Below, piece by piece: positions 57,541 through 64,000 of a DNA stretch of 64,000 bases. Every line of letters starts with the position of its first letter. The first letter of the stretch is position 1. Source of the DNA: Pyrus communis (taxonomy: Eukaryota > Streptophyta > Magnoliopsida > Rosales > Rosaceae); contig NC_084806.1 of assembly GCF_963583255.1 (NCBI RefSeq), positions 24,488,735 to 24,552,734 of the forward strand, read 5' to 3'. Position numbers and translations under genes: made by a program. Under the pieces are notes generated by a model. The model was not told the DNA's origin. It ran no database searches and was given only the letters and a program-made list of their open reading frames with translations.

Positions 57541-58597
57541 GTATATGTGTGTTTGGGCCCGAAATAATATTGTTGGGCCGAGCATAGGGTTGGGCTCGGC
57601 CCAAAGCTATGTCAACTACTATGGGTTGCTTGATAGATTCCGGGCCAGTTAGTAGGGTCGGTCGAGTCTTATCCTAAGAAGGAATATTCCAGATAAACGA
57701 AAAGGTCGAGGAAGTCCTGGTGCAACCAGGATTCCCGGTCAGCAAAGAATAAAGCCTCGGAAGAGGGGAAAGTTCAAAGTCCTAATGGGAGTGGGTTTGT
57801 TCGAAGTAAAGTTGGAACGGGACAAGGACTCCCAATCCAGATAAAGGTGAGATTCGGTCTCAAGGAACGGGTGCTATTAATACAAGAAATCATGCAACAA
57901 AGAAGGACCTTCAATTCAACATATAATTGCCCTGCGTAAAGCCTCTCAAATACCTTGAGATGTTTTCCTTTTCTTTTTCTGCCGACACACCTTCAGTTTG
58001 GATAAACAGCACTGTTGCCGCAGAATCAACCGACTGAGAAGTACCTTCAGTTTGGATAAACAGCACTGCGTCGAGCCCGACTGGTTACCTATCTAAGTCT
58101 CGGCCGAGGCCGAGAAGGATTTTCAAACCCTTGTTGGTAGAGGTCACCTTACTAGCCCTCTCGGTGTAGTGAGGTGTTACGAATTGCGTTATTCGGCGTA
58201 CTAGACGCCGAGTGATTTTATGATTGGATACTCACAAGTGAGTTTCAGAGTTCAGCATTTCGACAGCTGAACTACATTCACCATTAAGACATACATCACA
58301 TTTGAGTACCTGTGTCCATATAGTTTGGTCTCGATTCGACGTGCCTATACTCTTACGAATATAATCATAGTGATCGAATCGAGCTCTGACGATTTATGAA
58401 CTTCGCAGAATTAGTAGCCTTGTCTTCAGGCTCTAGAACCCAAAGACCGAAAGTGTTCCTTCCTCGGTCGCAGTCGCAAGATAAAGAAGTCAACAACGCG
58501 CTGAACGTAACATCAACGAATTTTACTCCTCGGCCGACGAGTTAGCACGCCCCGCATTTAACCGAAGGACGTAGTTAGCTTATTAGTTACTCGGCCT
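57541..58597 (+). repeat. Putative 5' LTR of a second gypsy element
   Basis: GC-richer sequence rich in CGGCC words, ending just before a degenerate primer-site-like GCGCGCCACGGTCTGTAAAT (compare TTGGCGCCGTCTGTGGGA) at 58598, with the gag ATG 30 bp further. The left boundary is uncertain. A duplicated CCTTCAGTTTGGATAAACAG lies at 57990 and 58043. Confidence 0.5.
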
Positions 58598-58629
58598 GCG
58601 CGCCACGGTCTGTAAATAAGAAAACAATC

Positions 58630-60330
58630 ATGGGAAAGTCAACAGCTGACTTACCAGTGCAAGGCCTTGGGCAGGATTTGCACTCGGCAAAAAATCCGAT
58701 CATTGTTGCGTCGCCCGAGGCCACAAGCGTGACACGCCGAGAGAATGAAATCTATCTCGGCAGACAACCTCGCAACTCAGAAGACCCTAACCAAACAACA
58801 GGCATGTTCGTTGAAGGAATAGTGGAAGATTGCGACGACGATGGTGGGGATGGTTCTGATCCACCAACTAGGTCGTTTCTTCGGAGACGACTCGATGAAC
58901 AGGATCGACAGGTCGAGCAGTCAATTGGTCAAAAGATGAATGATTTACTAGACGCAATGTGAAGTAACAACGACACACAGACCATGATGCTTGAACTATT
59001 GGTTAGTAAAGCCTTTGAAGATGGCCAGGTCGGCCAACCTCGGCAGCTTTCTATGGATGTTCCAGTACAAGTCGAGAAAGGGTCCGCCCGACCGCAACCA
59101 ATCAACTTAGATAAAAGAGGTGGACCGGGCAATAGATCCGATGGACCAAGCCAGGGAGAAGAAGCCGCTTCCATAAACATGACCGAGGTCCAGAGAATGA
59201 TTGACTCAGCCCTAAAGAAGGGACCGAAGTTTCCAAAATTCATCCATCCATACCCGGCTTATGTAGAGAGGTTTGAATACCCGCGAGGTTTCAAGATCCC
59301 TGATTTAAGTCTTTTCGCCGGAGAATCGTCTTTATCCTCATTAGAACATGTGGCTCGGTTCACGGCGCAGTGTGGAGACATCAATAGTGACTTCTATAAA
59401 TTACGGCTGTTTAATTTTTCACTGACAAGCTCAGCTTTCGCTTGGTACATTAATCTCCCACTCAACTCTGTACAGAGTTGGGAAGAATCAGTCGAGAAAT
59501 TCCATGAACAATTCTATCGCCCGGGGATAGAAATGTCCGTATCATCGTTGGCCAGGATGGCTCAAGCGTCCGACGAATCTCCAATGGAATACCTAACAAG
59601 GTTTAAGTCGGCCAAGAATTGGTGCCAAGTAATTCTCCCCGAAGTGGAATTCGTCAGGATCGCCCTAAACGGTTTGGACGTGGAAGACAAAAAGAAGTTT
59701 CTGGGGGCAAATATTTGAGATATGTACGAACTTGCTCAAGACGTTGAGCAGTATGATTATTTGCTCCGAGAAGAGAAGATGTCAAAGTCACCATCCTGGG
59801 GAACGTTGTATAAGAATCCCACAGTTAGATATGCATTGGCCGAAAACGAGGATCCTCAGTATGCTAGTGTGGACGCGGCTGAGATAGTAATAGAATAACC
59901 TTATGTCTGCAAGGCGTTAGCTCAAGTTAGTCCCAAAGACACCAAGACCCGTTCGGCCGCCGAGGAAATGAGTAAAACATCGAAAGTATACACTTTCGAT
60001 ATCACCAAGGCCGATGCAATTTTCGATAAATTATTGGTAGCAAAAATCATCAAACTTCGGCCGGGGCACACTATCCCTAAGGCAAATGAATTGAAGGGCA
60101 AGATATACTTGCAAGTATCATAATTCTAATAAGCATGCAAACAATAACTGTGTTGTATTCCGAGACACGATTCAAAGTTGGATCGAGAAAGGAAAGTTAA
60201 AATTCCCGGAGAAGCAGATGGCGGTCGACGTCAATCCTTTCCCCTCAACAACAATTGGTATGGTGGAGGCTCATCTCCCTAAAAACAAAGGAAAAGGGAA
60301 AGCCGAATACGGCCTGGTGCAGCATGTCTG
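58630..60330 (+). pseudogene. gag of second gypsy element (disrupted, truncated)
   Basis: The ATG at 58630 opens a frame with in-frame stops at 58960-58962, 59716-59718 and near 59896. The capsid region is clear: PKFPKFIHPYPAYVERFEYP, SAFAWYINLPLNSVQSWEE, KFHEQFYRPGIEMSVSSLAR and SPMEYLTRFKSAKNWC. A linker with an altered YCKYHN-type stretch follows near 60125, and a shifted frame (MAVDVNPFP...) continues to 60330, where element 3 begins. Pol is not in the window on this side. Confidence 0.78.
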
Positions 60331-62645
60331 TGATAGGAGCATATTCATGCGACTTAAATGGCTTGTTCTCCTGCATTTACGTTATGTTTCTCTAGTTATT
60401 TTAGTCCTTTATGCTTCTTTTGTGTGTTTTCAGGTTCTAAGGGCAAGTTATGCAAAATGATGCCTTTTGGAGCCTTTTGGAGCAAATTAGAGATTGGAAT
60501 GGATATCATATGCTTGGAGCCAAGAGGATGGACGAAATTAAAGACTTGAAGTAGAAAAGTTAAATCCTAAAAGACCTCATGTTTAAGCATCATTGAAGAC
60601 TCCTACGCATTTTAGAACACAAAAACAACATTCCTTGCAACCTTAGGACATTGTCGTGTGTTTCCTTGTGTCTCTCTTCCTTGCCATGCAATGAAGGGCT
60701 TTGTTCCCTATTTTAAACACTTAAAGCATTCACTTATCATATCATTCACTTATCATATCATTCACTTATTATAAGCATTCACTTATCATATCATTCACTT
60801 ATCAAACCATTCACTTATCACTTCCATTCACTTATCACTTATCACTTCCATTCACTTATCACTCACCACATATCATTCATTTATCACTTAACATATCATT
60901 CATTTATCACTTAATACATCATTCACTTATCACTTATCATACTCATAATCATCTACACATTTCAACCATTTAAACATATGCATTTCAACTCACATGCATC
61001 ATCATCATGCAACCAACCTTGCCACATGCTTTCCAAGCTTTCCCCCCCTTCATCATTAAGCCACATTCACTCCCATTTCTCTCCCCTTAACAGCCCTAAA
61101 CCGTGCATAATTAAAGGACACCATTCAAAACACACATGCATCCTGAAATTCTTTGCCGTGCAATCACATGCATTTCCCTTGACATTTTCAGCCATCACAC
61201 TTCATCATTACACCACCATTCACTCTTTAACCCACACACACTTCACACAAACAACATTCACATGCATTCACATGCATTTCCAACACAAAACACACTCAAA
61301 ACCGTGGCCACCTTTGCATTTCAGCATTCCCATTTGCATTTTCAGATTTCCAGCTTTCCAACCTAGCCACATTCACATGATTCACCACAAATCATTCACA
61401 CAACACACCATCACAAATCCCTTTGTGCCGTGTATATAAGTTCCATTTTCTGCACCATTTCTTCTTCTCCATTGCAGCCACTCCAAACATTCCCCACTCC
61501 ATTCCACATACATCTAAAGCCCTAAACATTTCCTTAGACCTTGTGCTACAACAACGAGGAAGAGAAGAGGACCTAAACGTTCATACAATTCAAGTTTGAG
61601 TTGTTGGAATGTTTAGGTGTTTCTTTGATTTCAATGTTTAAATTCAATTCTCTTTGTTTTGTACGTATGAGGAATGGAAGAGAAGAGTGCCTAAACGTTC
61701 ATACAATTCAAGTTTGAGTTGTTGGAATGTTTAAGTGTTTCTTTGATTTCAAAGTTATGAGGAACTAAACCCCCCTTTAGCTAGGGGGTGATTCGAAACT
61801 ATGTTTATGTTTGCAATATGAATTGATTAACTTTCGTTGGAATTTCATAAGTTGTGGATTCAATTTGTTTAACCGTTTGATTGATAACTTATTTATGTAT
61901 GTTTATTGAGAATGCGCGCTTAATTTTCATGCATGAATATGACGCTAGAATATAAGTGAGTTTCACCTAATCGTTATGAACTTATATTCACAAGTAGTGG
62001 AGGTTGCTTATAAACAATCGCGTTAAATGAATTCTTGGCACGAGTTTCATGCTCATCATAGTAACGAATGCCTCGTCAACACTTATAGTTTTCATAATGC
62101 TTAATGATCTTTGATTGTATCTTTATTGTGCTGTTCACGTAAAGGACTTTTGGAGAATGTTGTGAATTGCGTTGCGCAAACCCATCCAATTCATTAACTT
62201 AAGGAAAACTTGACGGTTAATTTAAGCGGACCTAATTAACCCGGGGCGTTGAGTTTCATAATTTATCGAAAGACCAACTGAGAATCAATCTTGTATGCAA
62301 GTGTAACATGTGTGGAGAAGAACCCCTTGGCTATTCCATCATCCATATTTTCATCACATTCATATTTACGTTTTGCCTTTAATTACAATTTGTCCATTTA
62401 ATTTAATCTCGTCCAAACACAATCCCCCCTTTACTTTATTGTTCAATTTAATTAGAAATCAATTTAGTTTGTGTTTTTAAAATATGGTTTAGTGTGGTGT
62501 CTTATATTGTGTTTTTACGTTTTTGAGTCAAATCCAAGTGATTTTGCAATCCCTCCTAATCCCCGGCCTAGAACGATCCCTACTTACATACTTACTACAA
62601 ATGATAAAAAGAGGGTTAATTTGTGTGCGTATAAATGACGCACCA
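60331..62645 (+). repeat. 5' LTR of Athila-like element 3
   Basis: 2315 bp, TGATAGGAGC...GACGCACCA (element 1 type end CGCATCA with changes), followed after five bases by the PBS. Its 3' half (61550-62645) is nearly the same as 7000-8169. Its 5' half carries CATTCACTTATCA arrays (60725-60950) like the inverted arrays of element 2. A TATA-like GTATATAAG lies at 61432. Confidence 0.9.
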
Positions 62646-62650
62646 AATTT

Positions 62651-62667
62651 TGGCGCCGTTGCCGGGG
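62651..62667 (+). other. Primer binding site of element 3 (tRNA-Asp type)
   Basis: TGGCGCCGTTGCCGGGG, the same as in elements 1 and 2, fixing the + orientation of this element. Confidence 0.88.
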
Positions 62668-62811
62668 ATTAGCAACTTTGCTAATCCCTTGGTTCTTTTC
62701 TTTTTTGGTTTAGTTGTTTTCGTTTTAGTTGTTTCTTTTCTTTGTTTGTTGTTACTTTTGATATTTGATTTAGTTCTCTTTCTTTGATTTTAGGTACTAG
62801 AGAAGTAAGAT

Positions 62812-64000
62812 ATGGATCTTACTTCTCAATTGTTGCCGTATGCCGAAAGGACCACAATGCAGAGTGTCCCTACATTTGGTGCTTCATATAGGCAAGGATT
62901 TCAAGCCAATCAATGTCCACAAAGAGATTGGAGGGATCATTCAAACTCTATGTGGTGGGAAGATCAACAAGTTCAACGTGAAGCATATTGGCAACCATAT
63001 GAGGAGTTCTATTCAAGACCTATGCAGCCACCACAACTTCATATGCAATATGCTCAATTAAATTCAAGTTCGCCAATAGATTATAATCAAATTCTTAATG
63101 AATTAAATTCTTTGGCGCAGGGGTCACAAAATCAAGCCAAGGAGGCTCAACAAGAAGCATATTGGCAACCATATGAGGAGTTCAATACAACACCTATGCA
63201 GCCACCACAACCTCCCCCACAACAATTCCAATCAAGTTCAAGTATGTCCATGGATAATGATAAAAATTTTCAATTACTAACCTCTTTGACGCAGGACGAA
63301 CAAAATCAAGACAAGAAGTTGGGTAAATTGGACGAGCAATTTGGGCAGATTATGGAGTTCATGAAACAAATTCAAGAGCAAAGTGAACTCTCCAACTCAA
63401 CTATTGAAAACTCGAAGGAAGATTTTGAAATCCATAATGCTATCACTTTGGGAAGTGCTATGGAGGTTGGAGCTGACCTAAAAATGTCCAAACATAGCCT
63501 AGAAGTGGATGAGGAGCTGCTAATTGAGGAGGAGGAAGAAGACATGCACACGGCAAGGGTAGAACAACCCTTGCCGCAGCCCCCTAAGCCCTCTAAACCA
63601 CCCACCACAAGTAAGGACGTCCCAATTCCATGTTATTCTGATATTATTCCACCCAATGTCCCTTTTCCTAGCAGGTTTTTGATTCCCAACCAAGAAGAGA
63701 GTAAAAAGGACATCGTGGAAGCCTTCCCAGAGGTGCAAAATGCTATTCCAATTCTTGGTGCAACACATCAAGTTTTAGATGGTGTTGAATTCTTCAAAGG
63801 ACTTTGTACACCAAGAAGAATGATTCAAGAGAAGGTAGTGGCTGGAGAAGATGTAGAAGGCATCAAAGAGGACATATTTGAAACCACAATTCCCAAAGAA
63901 GTTGGATTTTATGACACGGGACAAGTCATAACTTTCGAAGGGGTGTTTATTCTGGAGTTCATTTCGGAGCACACAGGTAAGCCGCCTCCCCGAATTTCAA
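62812..64000 (+). CDS. gag-like ORF of Athila-like element 3 (runs off window)
   Basis: Open from the ATG at 62812 to the window edge (about 396 codons), homologous to the gag-like ORF of element 2 throughout. It lacks about 30 bp near the start, in frame, so the protein begins MDLTSQLLPYAERTTMQSV. The paired AYWQPYEEF modules and the end ETTIPKEVGFYDTGQVITFE are present. Whether pol follows cannot be seen, so this copy could be the autonomous relative or another deleted one. Confidence 0.75.
   Translation, partial: MDLTSQLLPYAERTTMQSVPTFGASYRQGFQANQCPQRDWRDHSNSMWWEDQQVQREAYWQPYEEFYSRPMQPPQLHMQYAQLNSSSPIDYNQILNELNSLAQGSQNQAKEAQQEAYWQPYEEFNTTPMQPPQPPPQQFQSSSSMSMDNDKNFQLLTSLTQDEQNQDKKLGKLDEQFGQIMEFMKQIQEQSELSNSTIENSKEDFEIHNAITLGSAMEVGADLKMSKHSLEVDEELLIEEEEEDMHTARVEQPLPQPPKPSKPPTTSKDVPIPCYSDIIPPNVPFPSRFLIPNQEESKKDIVEAFPEVQNAIPILGATHQVLDGVEFFKGLCTPRRMIQEKVVAGEDVEGIKEDIFETTIPKEVGFYDTGQVITFEGVFILEFISEHTGKPPPRIS

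Overview
This window is nuclear DNA from a flowering plant, and almost all of it is transposable elements. The evidence is: LTR retrotransposons of both superfamilies nested inside one another, DNA transposons of several superfamilies, a Cassandra-type LTR carrying 5S rRNA sequence, and a broken CER3/WAX2 wax-biosynthesis gene with plant introns. The style of several LTRs suggests Rosaceae (apple/pear type), but that is an inference. There are no operons, CRISPR arrays or other bacterial features. All alignments and counts here were made by eye.

Layout. (A) 1-24403: an old Ty3/gypsy element on the + strand (951-24398, target duplication ATATT) resembling the Tat lineage. A Cassandra solo LTR (1739-2022, duplication AATTT) sits in its 5' LTR. 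A 12.4 kb Athila-like element in - orientation (4899-17291, duplication AACAC) splits its reverse transcriptase. A further solo LTR of the same family (5859-8169, duplication AACGC) sits in that element's 3' LTR. (B) 24404-34470: remnants of a copia element, a probable hAT MITE, a CER3-like pseudogene (27811-30715) and a Mutator-like element with 9-bp duplications (32103-32922). (C) 34480-49892: a decayed copia element on the - strand. It is interrupted by a hAT-like element carrying a captured kinase-gene 5' end (36855-38092) and by a very young Athila-like element (38472-47716, duplication ACATA). (D) 49893-55400: a CACTA-type end with transposase remnants, then a Del/Tekay-like LTR. (E) 55640-57540: the only probable host coding sequence, a small duplicated SDxYMxAPL gene, plus a hairpin MITE. 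(F) 57541-64000: the 5' part of another gypsy element, cut at 60331 by a third Athila-like element that runs off the right edge.

Most unusual content. The two complete Athila-like elements have gag-like ORFs and intact ends but no visible protease, reverse transcriptase or integrase. Each carries, antisense to the element, a well-kept ORF of about 220 codons (12725-13384 and 43480-44151) with its own promoter-like upstream region, an N-terminal LxLxL stretch, a coiled coil and a Met/Pro/Ala repeat tail. The outer Tat-like element has a different antisense ORF downstream of its integrase (about 20900-21512). Extra antisense ORFs are known in plant Ty3/gypsy elements, but their function is unclear.
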